Assembly (NCBI GenBank): GCA_947632455.1
Contig: CANRPK010000011.1
Location: 1-38,368, forward strand
From: an uncultured Bacilli bacterium
GTDB lineage: Bacteria > Bacillota_I > Bacilli_A > RF39 > UBA660
Length of the DNA: 38,368 bases
Direction of reading: 5' to 3'
Made by a program: the position numbers and the translations under genes. Shown one piece after another: positions 1-8,087 of the stretch. The notes under the pieces were generated by a model that was given only the letters and a program-made list of their open reading frames with translations, was not told the DNA's origin and searched no databases. Positions within the stretch are counted from its first letter, which is position 1, and each line of letters begins with the position of its first letter.

Positions 1-27
1 ATAATTACAAATATTTTTAGAAAACAT

Positions 28-58
28 AAAAAAGAAGTGATGAAAATTAATTCATCAC
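28..58 (-). terminator. Intrinsic terminator after the small membrane-protein pair
   Basis: On the minus strand an 8-bp stem (GTGATGAA/TTCATCAC, plus-strand 37-44 and 51-58) with a six-base loop is followed by TTCTTTTTT. It lies about 30 nt past the stop of the 90-527 gene and closes that two-gene unit. Confidence 0.75.
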
Positions 59-89
59 CCCTTAATGTTTAAGAACCTAAATTTCTTCA

Positions 90-527
90 TTACCTACTTT
101 TATATGAATATATTAAATAACCTAATAATATTATCATAGAAATAATAAATGAAACAATCATATAAATAAATATAATAGTTTTATAATCACTTAAATAATT
201 GTTAAAAGAAACAATTAAAAATGGTATAATCATACTTAACACTGAAACAATTATAGAACACCATATTCCTGCAGTTATATCTATCGAAGTAATACTTTTT
301 AATCTTCTTTCATAATTTTCTTTTTCTGTTTGTTTAAGTTGAATATTATAGTTAAGCTTATCAATATCATTTATCAAATTTGAATGTTCTAATGTTTCTA
401 TAGCACTTACAATATTTGATAGTTTTAAATCAGTAACATTTGGTATATTTTGTATAGTTGGTAATAAATTTTCAAATTTTGGTAATTCTATATTTGGAAT
501 ATCAAATTTTGGAAAGTTAAAGCTCAT
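90..527 (-). CDS. Small membrane protein of unknown function (second gene of pair)
   Basis: This 145-aa protein is not recognised. The N-terminal part is rich in Pro, Asn, Phe and Ile, a charged and probably coiled-coil stretch follows (about residues 55-80), and two hydrophobic segments near the C-terminus look like a membrane hairpin with a short basic tail. I chose the ATG at 527 because GAGGTG lies about 8 nt upstream. A longer reading from 545 would begin inside the upstream gene. The upstream gene stops one base before this start, so the two are almost certainly co-transcribed and translationally coupled. Their paired membrane and coiled-coil character suggests a complex, but no function is claimed. 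Confidence 0.75.
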   Translation of the reverse strand: MSFNFPKFDIPNIELPKFENLLPTIQNIPNVTDLKLSNIVSAIETLEHSNLINDIDKLNYNIQLKQTEKENYERRLKSITSIDITAGIWCSIIVSVLSMIIPFLIVSFNNYLSDYKTIIFIYMIVSFIISMIILLGYLIYSYKSR

Positions 528-528
528 C

Positions 529-1017
529 TTATTCACACCTCTCAATCATTAAATCAATAGCTAATTCTTCTATTGAGTCTTTTTTTATTTTGTTTTCTTT
601 TTTATATTCTTCTAAAACAAAATCATCTGTTTTAAAAGATTCATATGCTTTTTTCAATACATCCATAATATGATTATAAAATTTTTCTTTGTAATCATTT
701 TCTACAAATGGAGTATGGTCAGAAAGAAAATCATATTTTTGAACATCATCATCAAATATAGAATCAATTATGTCATAAACAGCGTTTTCTTCATAATATT
801 TATAATTTTCCTTTTTTTTCTTTTTCAGCTGTTCCTCCATAACTAAAAGTTCTTTATCTATATCAGAAATTCTAACCCTTAAATCATTTTGTTCTGTTTT
901 TAATGATAAGATTTTTGAAACAACTAATCCTACAATTATTGCAACAAAAATACCAATTATTTGTATACTATTCAATAATATATCAATTAAATCTTTATAA
1001 CACATATTTACCTCCAT
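529..1017 (-). CDS. Membrane-anchored coiled-coil protein of unknown function
   Basis: This is a 162-aa protein with one N-terminal transmembrane segment (about residues 10-36). A heptad-rich, highly charged coiled coil follows (about 38-75), then an acidic cytoplasmic-looking C-terminal half. No family is recognised. GGAGGT lies just upstream of the ATG, and an extended -10 box lies further upstream (1029-1037), so this is the first gene of a two-gene unit with the 90-527 membrane protein. The pair sits in an accessory stretch with a broken amidase gene and a transposase remnant, so recent acquisition is possible but not shown. Confidence 0.75.
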   Translation of the reverse strand: MEVNMCYKDLIDILLNSIQIIGIFVAIIVGLVVSKILSLKTEQNDLRVRISDIDKELLVMEEQLKKKKKENYKYYEENAVYDIIDSIFDDDVQKYDFLSDHTPFVENDYKEKFYNHIMDVLKKAYESFKTDDFVLEEYKKENKIKKDSIEELAIDLMIERCE

Positions 1018-1028
1018 ATTTCCTAAAT

Positions 1029-1037
1029 ATTATACCA
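1029..1037 (-). promoter_or_regulatory. Extended -10 promoter for the membrane-protein pair
   Basis: The minus strand reads TGGTATAAT, a perfect extended -10 (TGnTATAAT), about 12-20 nt before the 1017 start codon. No convincing -35 is seen, which is typical of extended -10 promoters. Confidence 0.6.
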
Positions 1038-1118
1038 TCAAAAAAGATACTTTCCTATAAAAGTACCTTAAATTCTTGTATTTACTTACCAAAATAGTCA
1101 TTTCTTCTATTTTTGGAT

Positions 1119-1187
1119 TTAACCGATACCTCCATGTCCCGGATCAATTACAACTTTCTTACTCACTCTTCCGCCAACAAAATCCAT
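1119..1187 (-). pseudogene. 22-codon stub of an Amidase_3-type N-acetylmuramoyl-L-alanine amidase
   Basis: A short reading frame starts at ATG 1187 with an AGGTGAT ribosome binding site and encodes 22 residues. They end in VVIDPGHGGIG, the hallmark N-terminal strand and first zinc-ligand motif of Amidase_3 cell-wall hydrolases (the CwlD/LytC catalytic family). The frame then stops (TAA, 1119-1121), and no further zinc-binding His or Glu motif is visible downstream. Intact domains are about 170-180 residues, so this is a truncated gene. A weak amidase-like reading may continue in another frame toward 1040, but I cannot support it. Whether the stub is still translated is unknown. Confidence 0.6.
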
Positions 1188-1238
1188 GTTTATCACCTAT
1201 TATAAGGTATGTTATGATATATATTTGGTGATTATATT

Positions 1239-2162
1239 TTATTTTTTTAATTTTTTATAAACAAAACATACCAAACTACTACAAAAGCCAAACAATAAGC
1301 AAGTAAATAAAAAACTATTCTCATCTTTTTTTGTTTGCATATCATATGTCAATGCTGCGTGATTTATGGTATCTAATTCTGTTTCGTTATCTTTAACCTC
1401 ACCTTTATTTATTTCATATTCTTCCTTTTCAACTACAATCACGTATTCTTGTTCTTCTTTATTCTCAGCAATTACTTTAACAATTATTTCATTATATCCA
1501 ACTTTTAAATTATTATTTCCTATAATTTCCACGTTAGCATTACTATCTTCTAAATCATAAGTAATATCTATACTATTTTCATTGCTATTTACATTAATTA
1601 CCTCACTCTTAAAATTAGCAAAAATTATTTCTTTACTATTTACAAATATCTTTATATTTTTATTATTACTTAAAATTTTTTCTTTAGTTATGTTCAAATT
1701 ATATTTTTTTACATTACCATTTTCCGCTGTAACTAATATGCTAATTACATTTTTACCATCAATTAAATTTACTTTGTTAGGATACTCTACTTTAGCTTTA
1801 GAATCATTAGCCAAAACTAATAAATTTATACCTTCTTTAGTGGTAGAGTAAACCATATTATTTGATATAGGAATATTTTCATTATCTATCGTTACCTTTT
1901 TTAAAGTTGTATCACTACTTTTTGGCTGTTCTTGACTTGCCGGCTTTTTATTAGAAGAACTATAAGTATTTCCACCACTAAAACTTGATGAACCATTACT
2001 TGAACAGCCACCATGCTTAGAGCAACATCCTCTATGACAATCACTACAACTTGGACTAATAGTTCCATCATTACAAACTATATTAGCCCATACATTAAGT
2101 GGATAAGAAATTAACATAATCAAACCAAAATTAAATACTAATATAAACTTTTTCATTTTCAT
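1239..2162 (-). CDS. Exported surface protein with Cys-rich N-terminus and two cadherin-like domains
   Basis: This 307-aa protein has a signal peptide (about residues 1-26). A compact Cys/His-rich segment follows (about 29-54, with CNDGT and CCSKHGG, resembling DUF3761-type motifs), then a Ser/Asn/Gly-rich linker. Next come two repeats of about 75 residues (about 86-160 and 168-246) ending in Y-x-hydrophobic-x-V/I patterns like cadherin-like beta-sandwich domains (PF12733). A C-terminal transmembrane helix (about 284-303) and a basic KKLKK tail follow. The topology suggests an extracellular protein held by its C-terminal helix. The start is ATG 2162 (AGGA upstream) or the ATG two codons later. 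The ligand or role is unknown; adhesion or wall binding would be inference. Confidence 0.75.
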   Translation of the reverse strand: MKMKKFILVFNFGLIMLISYPLNVWANIVCNDGTISPSCSDCHRGCCSKHGGCSSNGSSSFSGGNTYSSSNKKPASQEQPKSSDTTLKKVTIDNENIPISNNMVYSTTKEGINLLVLANDSKAKVEYPNKVNLIDGKNVISILVTAENGNVKKYNLNITKEKILSNNKNIKIFVNSKEIIFANFKSEVINVNSNENSIDITYDLEDSNANVEIIGNNNLKVGYNEIIVKVIAENKEEQEYVIVVEKEEYEINKGEVKDNETELDTINHAALTYDMQTKKDENSFLFTCLLFGFCSSLVCFVYKKLKK

Positions 2163-2684
2163 TCCTACATTTCCTAATATTAATCTACATTTTTGTTAAT
2201 ATATATCTCCCAATGTGAATTTTAGATAATAGTATTTTATCATCTTTTTAAATATAAACATATGTTAAATTTTTTTAAGGTTAGATTAATTTAAATAAAA
2301 CAAATTTTCAATAAAACTGCAATTTATTTAATTTTTATCTTTTTACATTATTATTTTTATTATTATTTACCACTTTTACATAATTTTTTCTATCTTTCAA
2401 AAAAATGAGAAAATTGAACTGAACCACAAAAGTTGGACAGTTTAATTATTAATGGATTGTAATCTGTATTGTACAGGTGACAATCCTTTTAATTTATCTT
2501 TTATTCTACCATAATTATAGTAATTAATATACTCATCTATCGCTTTTATTAAATCTTCTATTGTCTCATATTTATCTTCTTGGTCATAAATTTTAATAAC
2601 TTATTCAAAAATTATAAAAAAGTCATGTCTAATTTTCTAATAATACAATTTAAGCTTATCTAATAACTTATCTAAAAAAATTAT
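2163..2684. other. AT-rich intergenic stretch with an IS remnant
   Basis: This 522-bp stretch holds no intact gene. Its left half (2163-2420) is low-complexity AT DNA with no feature I can support. The right half contains the end of an IS3-family element (2421-2600, listed separately). Positions 2601-2684 are AT-rich and empty. Confidence 0.6.
2421..2600 (-). mobile_element. Right end of an IS3-family (IS150-like) insertion sequence, decayed
   Basis: On the minus strand the frame from about 2600 to the stop at 2442-2444 encodes the typical C-terminus of an IS3-family OrfB transposase. It includes EDKYETIEDLIKAIDEYI, then YYNYGRIKDKLKGLSPVQYR. This is the segment around the last catalytic Glu and the conserved R-x-K-x-K-L-x-G-L-S-P-V-Q-Y-R signature. 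Just past the stop, 2421-2440 carries the complement of ACTGTCCAACTTTTGTGGTT, which looks like the terminal inverted repeat of such elements. The frame is closed upstream by a stop at 2601-2603, and neither the rest of OrfB nor OrfA is present. It is an old fragment. Confidence 0.8.
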
Positions 2685-3491
2685 TTAATTTTTACTGGTT
2701 GAAATATTTATCCATATTCCTTTAAAGTAATTTAGCAGTTTTCTAATTTCCATATATTCTTCGATTTTTTCAGAATTGTTTTTTAATGATTTATATAACT
2801 CTGTTATCAAAGGTTCATATTTTAACATTTCTTTTGGTAGTTTTTGATTGTTATTAAATTCCTCTGGGAATAGCTTTTCCCATACTGAATAACGACCTAA
2901 ATAAAACATCAAATTATATATAATATCTTCTACATCTGCATCTTCATTTTTTAAAAGATCTTCTATTTCTTTATTTTTAATTGGTAATTCATTTTTCAAA
3001 ATATTATTTAATTCTTCCTTAGAATTAATTTTTTCGCCATGTATTAACTTGCAATATTCATAATAGGATATTTTTTTAGCATTAAACTCTGACCAGTACA
3101 TAAAGCCATACTGATTGCCTCTATCTTTTGAAGAATCATATATTCCGCTGCAATAATTTTTAAAATAAATGTAATAATCTTTTGCATGTATTAATTCATG
3201 AAAAAGCGTACATATCACTTCACAGTTATTATCTTTTAAATTTATAACTCTATCACTATTAATTAAAATTATAGTATCCTCATCTATTTTATTTGGAACA
3301 CATGTTAATCCGTTAAAATTAATCGGGCTGATATAATCATAAGACTTATTTAACTTTTTTAATTGCTTTTTATATTCTCTCTCAATATCATCAGTAACTA
3401 TAATTTTGATTTTTAATTCTTTTGGAAAATCATAATTTTTCATAAAAAGTTTAATAATATCGCATTCTAAAAAGTTATTTTCTATAATCAT
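2685..3491 (-). CDS. Putative zinc metallopeptidase-like protein (HExxH)
   Basis: This soluble 268-aa protein has no signal peptide or membrane segment. It contains a gluzincin-type HELIH motif (about residues 98-102) in the helix TLFHELIHAKD, and a downstream WSEFNAK segment whose Glu (about 135) is a good candidate third zinc ligand. The pattern resembles ImmA/IrrE-like and other phage- or island-associated metallopeptidases, but I cannot assign a family. The start is ATG 3491 with GAGGTAA about 6 nt upstream. It neighbours a transposase remnant and terminates separately from secA, which suggests an accessory gene. The substrate is unknown; a repressor-cleaving role would be speculation. 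Confidence 0.7.
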   Translation of the reverse strand: MIIENNFLECDIIKLFMKNYDFPKELKIKIIVTDDIEREYKKQLKKLNKSYDYISPINFNGLTCVPNKIDEDTIILINSDRVINLKDNNCEVICTLFHELIHAKDYYIYFKNYCSGIYDSSKDRGNQYGFMYWSEFNAKKISYYEYCKLIHGEKINSKEELNNILKNELPIKNKEIEDLLKNEDADVEDIIYNLMFYLGRYSVWEKLFPEEFNNNQKLPKEMLKYEPLITELYKSLKNNSEKIEEYMEIRKLLNYFKGIWINISTSKN

Positions 3492-3628
3492 ATTTTACCT
3501 CGCTTTTTAACTTTTTTCTTTATATAATTTAATTGTATCATATACACGACTTTTTAATGCCGATTTAAACAATAAAATTTATCTAATCGCTATTTTTTTA
3601 TCAAGAAATACCCAAAAATTGTAATCAA

Positions 3629-3670
3629 GAAAAAGTCTACAATCCCTTTATTTATAAGGGTTTGCAGACT
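3629..3670 (-). terminator. Intrinsic terminator of secA, overlapping its stop codon
   Basis: On the minus strand AGTCTGCAAACCCTT pairs with AAGGGATTGTAGACT with two internal mismatches, around a TATAAAT-like loop, and TTTTTC follows. The first base of the stem is the last base of the secA TAA. Confidence 0.85.
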
Positions 3671-6153
3671 TATTTACCACAACAATTTTTGTATTTCTTA
3701 CCAGATCCACAAGGACATGGATCATTTCTGCCTATTTTACTAACTCTTTTAGGAGTAGCCTTCTCTTTTTCTTTACCATCATTGGCTTTTCCTTCTAAAG
3801 TTTGTTTTCTTTGAATATTTTGTCTTATTTCTGCATTAAGTAAGAAAGTTGCTATTTGTCTATCAATTCTTTGTAGGAATTCTTCAAATAAATCAAAGCC
3901 TTCCATTGTATAAGCTTGTACTGGATTTACTTGGCCATATCCCCTAAGTCCAATACCTTCTTTTAAGTGTTCCATAGCACTCATATGATCAACCCAATTT
4001 GAATCTATTACTCTAAGAGTTATAGCTTTTTCAAAATCATCCTTAATTGGAACATCTTTTATTTTTTCTTCATAATCTTTAATAACTAAATCGGTAATAT
4101 ATTTTACAGCTTCATCATCAGTTAAATCTTTTATATCAACAAACTTTAATGAATTACCTTTTAAATAATTATTATTAACGTATTCTACAATTTCATCTTT
4201 ATCCGAATCAGTTAAATAATTTTCTGGAGCCAAATGAGCTTCACATAAATCGGCAATAACATTTTTAAATGTTTCTAACACCCTATCATGAATAGAATCC
4301 ATATCTAAAACTTCATTTCTTCTTGCATAAATTATTTCTCTTTGTTCATTTAAAACGTTATCATAATCTAGTAAGCTTTTACGAATATCATAGTTATTAC
4401 CTTCAACTTTTTTCTGAGCAGCCTCAACTTGTTTCGTAAATGTCTTACTTCTAATTGCTTGATCATCCATACCTAAGCTTTGAAGCATACCTTTAATTTT
4501 ATCTCCACCAAATCTTCGCATTAAATCATCATCAAAAGATACAAAGAATTGACTCATTCCTGGATCACCTTGTCTACCAGAACGACCACGAAGTTGGTTA
4601 TCAATTCTTCGAGATTCATGTCTTTCTGTTCCAATTACGCATAAACCACCAAGTTCTCTAACTCCTTCACCTAATTTAATATCAGTACCACGACCAGCCA
4701 TATTAGTTGCTAAAGTTATTGCATTTTTCTCGCCAGCTTTGGCAATTATTTCAGCTTCTCTTGCATGATTTTTAGCATTTAACACTTCATGTTCCAATCC
4801 AGCCTTTTTTAAAAGTTCACTTAAATATTCATTAACTTCCACGCTAATTGTACCAATTAAAATAGGTTGTCCTGTTTTATGTATTTCTTTAACTGTATTT
4901 ATAATAGCTTTGTATTTAGCTTTACTTGTTGAATAAACTAAATCAGCTAAATCTTCTCTTATTACTGGCTTATTAGTTGGAATTTGAATAACATACATAT
5001 TATAAATATTTCTAAACTCTTCTTCTTCTGTTTTCGCTGTTCCAGTCATACCAGATAATTTATTATACATTCTAAATAAATTTTGGAATGTAATTGTAGC
5101 CATTGTTTTAGTCTCAGTATTAATTGTAACTCCCTCTTTAGCTTCTATCGCTTGATGAAGTCCTTCACTAAATTGTCTACCATGCATAAGTCTACCAGTA
5201 AATTGATCTACTATAATTACTTGACCATCTTGTACTACATAATCAACATCTTTTTTAAAACCATAATTAGCTTTTAACGCTTGATTTAAATGATGTACTA
5301 AAGCTGTATTATCTATATCATATAAATTTTTTAAATTAAATATTCCTTCAATTTTCTTACTACCAACTTCAGTTAAAGATACACTTTTAGTTTTAGCATC
5401 TACTACATAATCTTCATCTTCCTTAAGTCTTTTAACTGCTCTATCAGCGTCAATATATAAATTATTAGAATTAAAACTTCCACCAGAAATAATTAAAGGC
5501 GTACGTGCTTCGTCAATTAAAATAGAATCCACTTCATCGACAATACAATAGTTAAGTGGTCTTTGTACCCTATTATTAGCTTGTACTACCATATTATCTC
5601 TTAAATAATCAAAACCAATTTCATTATTAGTTGAATATAAAATATCACAATTATAAGCAGCCTGTTTTTCTTGAGGACTAAGTTCTCTCATATTAAGTCC
5701 TACAGTTAAACCAAGAAACCGATAAATATTTCCCATCCATTCTGAGTCACGTTTAGCTAAGAATTCATTTGCTGTTACTACATGAACTCCTTTTCCAGTT
5801 AACGCATTTAAATAAGTAGGCATAGTCGCAGTTAAAGTTTTACCTTCACCAGTTTTCATTTCAGCAATATTACCAAAATGTAGAGTTAAACCACCAAGAA
5901 TTTGTACATAATAAGGTTTTTCTCCTATAACTCTATAAGCAGCTTCTCTAACCACTGCAAAAGCATCAACTATTAAATCGTCTAAAGTCTCCCCTTTATC
6001 TAATCTTTCTCTAAATTCAATAGTTTTATGAGCCAATTCTTCATCAGATAATTTTTGCATATCTTCATCTAAGGCTACAATTTTATCAGCAATCGCTTCA
6101 AATCTTTTTAATTCTTTATATTCGGTATCAAATAATTTACGTAAAAAACCCAT
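3670..6153 (-). CDS. secA: Preprotein translocase ATPase SecA
   Basis: This ATP-driven motor pushes unfolded preproteins through SecYEG at the cytoplasmic membrane. At 827 aa it is full length for a Firmicutes SecA. Visible landmarks are Walker A MKTGEGKT (about residues 99-106), the DEVD Walker B (about 206-209) followed by SILIDEARTPLIISG, the GRGTDIKLG and RGRSGRQGDPG helicase motifs, and a C-terminal SEC-C zinc tail (C813, C815, C824, C825) of the kind that contacts SecB or ribosomes. The start is ATG 6153 behind GGAAGGTG. It has its own promoter (6176-6205) and terminator, so it is monocistronic. In many Bacilli secA follows hpf, as here. Confidence 0.98.
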   Translation of the reverse strand: MGFLRKLFDTEYKELKRFEAIADKIVALDEDMQKLSDEELAHKTIEFRERLDKGETLDDLIVDAFAVVREAAYRVIGEKPYYVQILGGLTLHFGNIAEMKTGEGKTLTATMPTYLNALTGKGVHVVTANEFLAKRDSEWMGNIYRFLGLTVGLNMRELSPQEKQAAYNCDILYSTNNEIGFDYLRDNMVVQANNRVQRPLNYCIVDEVDSILIDEARTPLIISGGSFNSNNLYIDADRAVKRLKEDEDYVVDAKTKSVSLTEVGSKKIEGIFNLKNLYDIDNTALVHHLNQALKANYGFKKDVDYVVQDGQVIIVDQFTGRLMHGRQFSEGLHQAIEAKEGVTINTETKTMATITFQNLFRMYNKLSGMTGTAKTEEEEFRNIYNMYVIQIPTNKPVIREDLADLVYSTSKAKYKAIINTVKEIHKTGQPILIGTISVEVNEYLSELLKKAGLEHEVLNAKNHAREAEIIAKAGEKNAITLATNMAGRGTDIKLGEGVRELGGLCVIGTERHESRRIDNQLRGRSGRQGDPGMSQFFVSFDDDLMRRFGGDKIKGMLQSLGMDDQAIRSKTFTKQVEAAQKKVEGNNYDIRKSLLDYDNVLNEQREIIYARRNEVLDMDSIHDRVLETFKNVIADLCEAHLAPENYLTDSDKDEIVEYVNNNYLKGNSLKFVDIKDLTDDEAVKYITDLVIKDYEEKIKDVPIKDDFEKAITLRVIDSNWVDHMSAMEHLKEGIGLRGYGQVNPVQAYTMEGFDLFEEFLQRIDRQIATFLLNAEIRQNIQRKQTLEGKANDGKEKEKATPKRVSKIGRNDPCPCGSGKKYKNCCGK

Positions 6154-6175
6154 GTTAATTCACCTTCCACTAAAG

Positions 6176-6205
6176 ATTATAGCATAACTACCCCCTTTAT
6201 TACAA
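6176..6205 (-). promoter_or_regulatory. Sigma-A promoter of secA
   Basis: The minus strand reads TTGTAA (6200-6205), an 18-bp spacer, and TGC-TATAAT (extended -10, hexamer 6176-6181). The -10 ends about 22 nt before the secA ATG, which leaves a very short leader carrying the ribosome binding site. Confidence 0.75.
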
Positions 6206-6255
6206 ACAAACTTTTATCTTTTTCTCAAAATAAAGTAAATTATTATTAATATATA

Positions 6256-6291
6256 TAAAAATCTACACTTTTCAATTTTGTGTAGATTTTT
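6256..6291 (-). terminator. Intrinsic terminator of hpf
   Basis: The stem ATCTACAC/GTGTAGAT (6261-6268 with 6280-6287) is extended by A/T pairs and followed by a T-run on the minus strand, about 20 nt past the hpf stop. Confidence 0.8.
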
Positions 6292-6309
6292 AAAATCACT
6301 TCTAAAACT

Positions 6310-6843
6310 TTATTTTACGTTTATAATTCCAAAATTTCCATCTTTTCTTTTGTACATAACTGAAACACATTCTTCATCAACATTTTTAAAAACAAAGAAA
6401 TCATGATTTAGAAGATCCATTTGAAGTATTGCTTCTTCTTCATCCATAGGTTTAGTATCTATATTTTTTCTTTTAACAATCTTTTCCTCTTCTTCTTCAT
6501 CATCAGCAATCTCAAAATCAGTATTTATATCTAATTGAATAACATTTTTATATTTGTTATTAAGTTTAGTTTTATTCTTTCTTATTTGCCTTTCTAATTT
6601 ATCAATTACTAAATCTATAGCCGCATATAAATCATCATGTTTTTCTTCAGCTCTTAAAGTAAACTTATTTGTTGGCACAGTAACTTCAATTATTTGCTCA
6701 TTATTTCTAACTCTAATAATTACTTGAGCCTTAATATTTCTTGGATTTTCAAAATATTTATCAAGTCTAGCTAACTTATCAATTACATAGTCTTTTATAG
6801 ATTTTGTAACAGTAATCTTATCCCCTCTTATTTGTAGTTCCAT
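6310..6843 (-). CDS. hpf: Long-form ribosome hibernation promoting factor HPF
   Basis: HPF binds the 30S decoding region in stationary phase and, in its long form, dimerises ribosomes into 100S particles. The 177-aa product has the N-terminal S30AE/RaiA fold (about residues 1-98, starting MELQIRGDKITVT and including RAEEKHDDLYAAID). An acidic linker follows (DDEEEEE), then the C-terminal dimerisation domain (about 120-177, with RKNIDTKPMDEEEAILQMD). I preferred ATG 6843 over an in-frame GTG at 6852 because AAGGTG sits at ideal distance and the context matches secA. It is monocistronic, with an extended -10 promoter at 6867-6875 and a terminator at 6256-6291. Confidence 0.95.
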   Translation of the reverse strand: MELQIRGDKITVTKSIKDYVIDKLARLDKYFENPRNIKAQVIIRVRNNEQIIEVTVPTNKFTLRAEEKHDDLYAAIDLVIDKLERQIRKNKTKLNNKYKNVIQLDINTDFEIADDEEEEEKIVKRKNIDTKPMDEEEAILQMDLLNHDFFVFKNVDEECVSVMYKRKDGNFGIINVK

Positions 6844-6866
6844 ATAATTCACCTTACCTTTAAATA

Positions 6867-6875
6867 ATTATATCA
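6867..6875 (-). promoter_or_regulatory. Extended -10 promoter of hpf
   Basis: The minus strand reads TGATATAAT (TGnTATAAT) about 24 nt before the hpf start and immediately after the terminator of the upstream cold-shock gene. No strong -35 is visible. Confidence 0.65.
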
Positions 6876-6884
6876 TGAAAATAT

Positions 6885-6912
6885 TAAAAAAACTACTAAA
6901 TTAAATAGTAGT
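6885..6912 (-). terminator. Intrinsic terminator of the cold-shock gene with the stop codon in its loop
   Basis: On the minus strand ACTACTA pairs with TAGTAGT (6906-6912 with 6892-6898) and TTTTTTT follows. The csp TAA (6901-6903) lies in the hairpin loop. Confidence 0.85.
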
Positions 6913-7113
6913 CAATTCTTTTTCACAAACATCAACTGCTTGTAATCCCTTAGAAGTTTCAATTAGTTTAAAATCAACTATTGCTCCTTCTTTTAAAGTT
7001 TTGTAGCCATCCTTCACAATGTTAGAATAATGAACAAAGATATCTTCTAAATCTTCGTATTGGATAAAGCCATATCCTTTTTCATTATTGAACCACTTCA
7101 CTTTTCCTTGCAT
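6901..7113 (-). CDS. csp: CspA-family cold-shock protein
   Basis: This 70-aa single cold-shock domain is a small beta-barrel RNA/DNA chaperone that melts mRNA structure. Both nucleic-acid-binding motifs are present: RNP-1-like KGYGFIQ (about residues 12-18) and RNP-2-like DIFVHYS (about 24-30), after the usual MQGKVKWFNNEKG start. The family is usually 65-70 aa. The start is ATG 7113 with GAGGTG 5 nt upstream. It is transcribed alone from a probable promoter at 7143-7172 and ends at a hairpin whose loop contains its stop codon. The 5' leader is short, so a long thermosensing leader like that of E. coli cspA is not evident. Confidence 0.96.
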   Translation of the reverse strand: MQGKVKWFNNEKGYGFIQYEDLEDIFVHYSNIVKDGYKTLKEGAIVDFKLIETSKGLQAVDVCEKELTTI

Positions 7114-7423
7114 ATCACACCTCGCCTTTCTACTTCATATTAAAAATAACATACAAGCACCCCTGGGCTCAATAAAAATCGCTCGACAAATTCTGCACTA
7201 CTATGCGCTTTTCATTATTAAGTCATTCCAAAGATACCATATTTATGAACAATTTTAAACTAAAGTGTCCGAAATTATTAAAATATGGTTTAAAAAATCT
7301 TAATCACACTCAAAATAACTTTAACAAATAATTTAAAACTTAAAATCGATTACTTTGAGCAAACTATATATCTTATCTCAAAATAATAAGTTATACTATT
7401 TTTGTTGTAAAGGAAGTAAATAT
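7114..7423. other. Divergent csp/agrB intergenic region
   Basis: This 310-bp region separates csp (minus) from agrB (plus). It holds the csp promoter near 7143-7172 and a long-range inverted repeat, ACCATATTT (about 7236-7244) with AAATATGGT (about 7282-7290). A weak -10 (TATACT, 7392-7397) lies in front of agrB. No protein gene is supported. No pair of direct repeats like staphylococcal AgrA sites was seen. Confidence 0.45.
7143..7172 (-). promoter_or_regulatory. Probable promoter of csp
   Basis: The minus strand reads TTGAGC (7167-7172), 18 bp, then TGT-TATTTT (hexamer 7143-7148, extended -10 TG). It lies about 30 nt upstream of the cold-shock start codon. Confidence 0.5.
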
Positions 7424-8026
7424 ATGAAAGAACAATTTATTAATTGGGGTACTAATTTTATTTCAAAATATGAAAATTGTGATGATTTAAAAATAATTAA
7501 ACTAAAATATGGTCTTGAAGGCATATATAATTTAATTATAAAAATGACTATCGTGATTATTATTTCCTTAATAACACATACTTGCAAAGAAACATTAATG
7601 TTTTTAATATTTTATGCAGGTATAAGAACATATAGCTTCGGTTGGCACGCAAAAAGTAATATTAGATGTTGGATCACAACTATTCTAATTTATAACATAA
7701 TCCCTTTTATATTTCAAAGTATAAACATATCACAAATATATGGCCTCGTTATATGCCTTATTGCTTTAATCTCAATGATAATTTGGTCTCCTGCTGATAC
7801 CCCAAAAAGACCACTAATTCATGCCGATAAACGAAAAAAAGCTAAAATAATGTGTGTTAGCACTACTATAATTTATATAATTATTTATTTGTTTAGTTCC
7901 AATAATTTAGTAAATAATGCTTTAATTTATGCTCTAATAATTCAATCATTATTTATTAATCCCTTATTTTATAAATTAACTAATACAAGATTTAATAATT
8001 ATAAATATTATAAAAAGAATAATTAA
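7424..8026 (+). CDS. agrB: AgrB-like peptide-processing cysteine protease
   Basis: AgrB is a membrane endopeptidase that removes the C-terminal tail of the AgrD propeptide and cyclises the remainder into a secreted autoinducing peptide. The 200-aa product has the expected multi-helix profile. Its catalytic pair is H75 and C82 in a GWHAKSNIRCW segment, the same seven-residue spacing as H77/C84 of S. aureus AgrB. The family SPADTPKRPL motif (about residues 122-131) is also present. The start is ATG 7424 behind AAAGGAAG; an upstream in-frame TTG (7355) has no ribosome binding site. agrD follows 61 bp downstream. No AgrC or AgrA is encoded nearby, so the receptor must lie elsewhere or be of another type. 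Confidence 0.9.
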   Translation: MKEQFINWGTNFISKYENCDDLKIIKLKYGLEGIYNLIIKMTIVIIISLITHTCKETLMFLIFYAGIRTYSFGWHAKSNIRCWITTILIYNIIPFIFQSINISQIYGLVICLIALISMIIWSPADTPKRPLIHADKRKKAKIMCVSTTIIYIIIYLFSSNNLVNNALIYALIIQSLFINPLFYKLTNTRFNNYKYYKKNN

Positions 8027-8087
8027 TATGGTTTAAATTATTTTATATAGATTTAAACAAATAAAGGAAGTAAAGGAGGAAAGACTA

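Noticed and set aside
5083..5277. Plus-strand open frame inside secA
   Set aside because: It is antisense to a certain gene, has no ribosome binding site and does not look like a protein. The same holds for open frames opposite the surface protein, DnaA clamp, gyrase, dnaX, recR and mfd genes.
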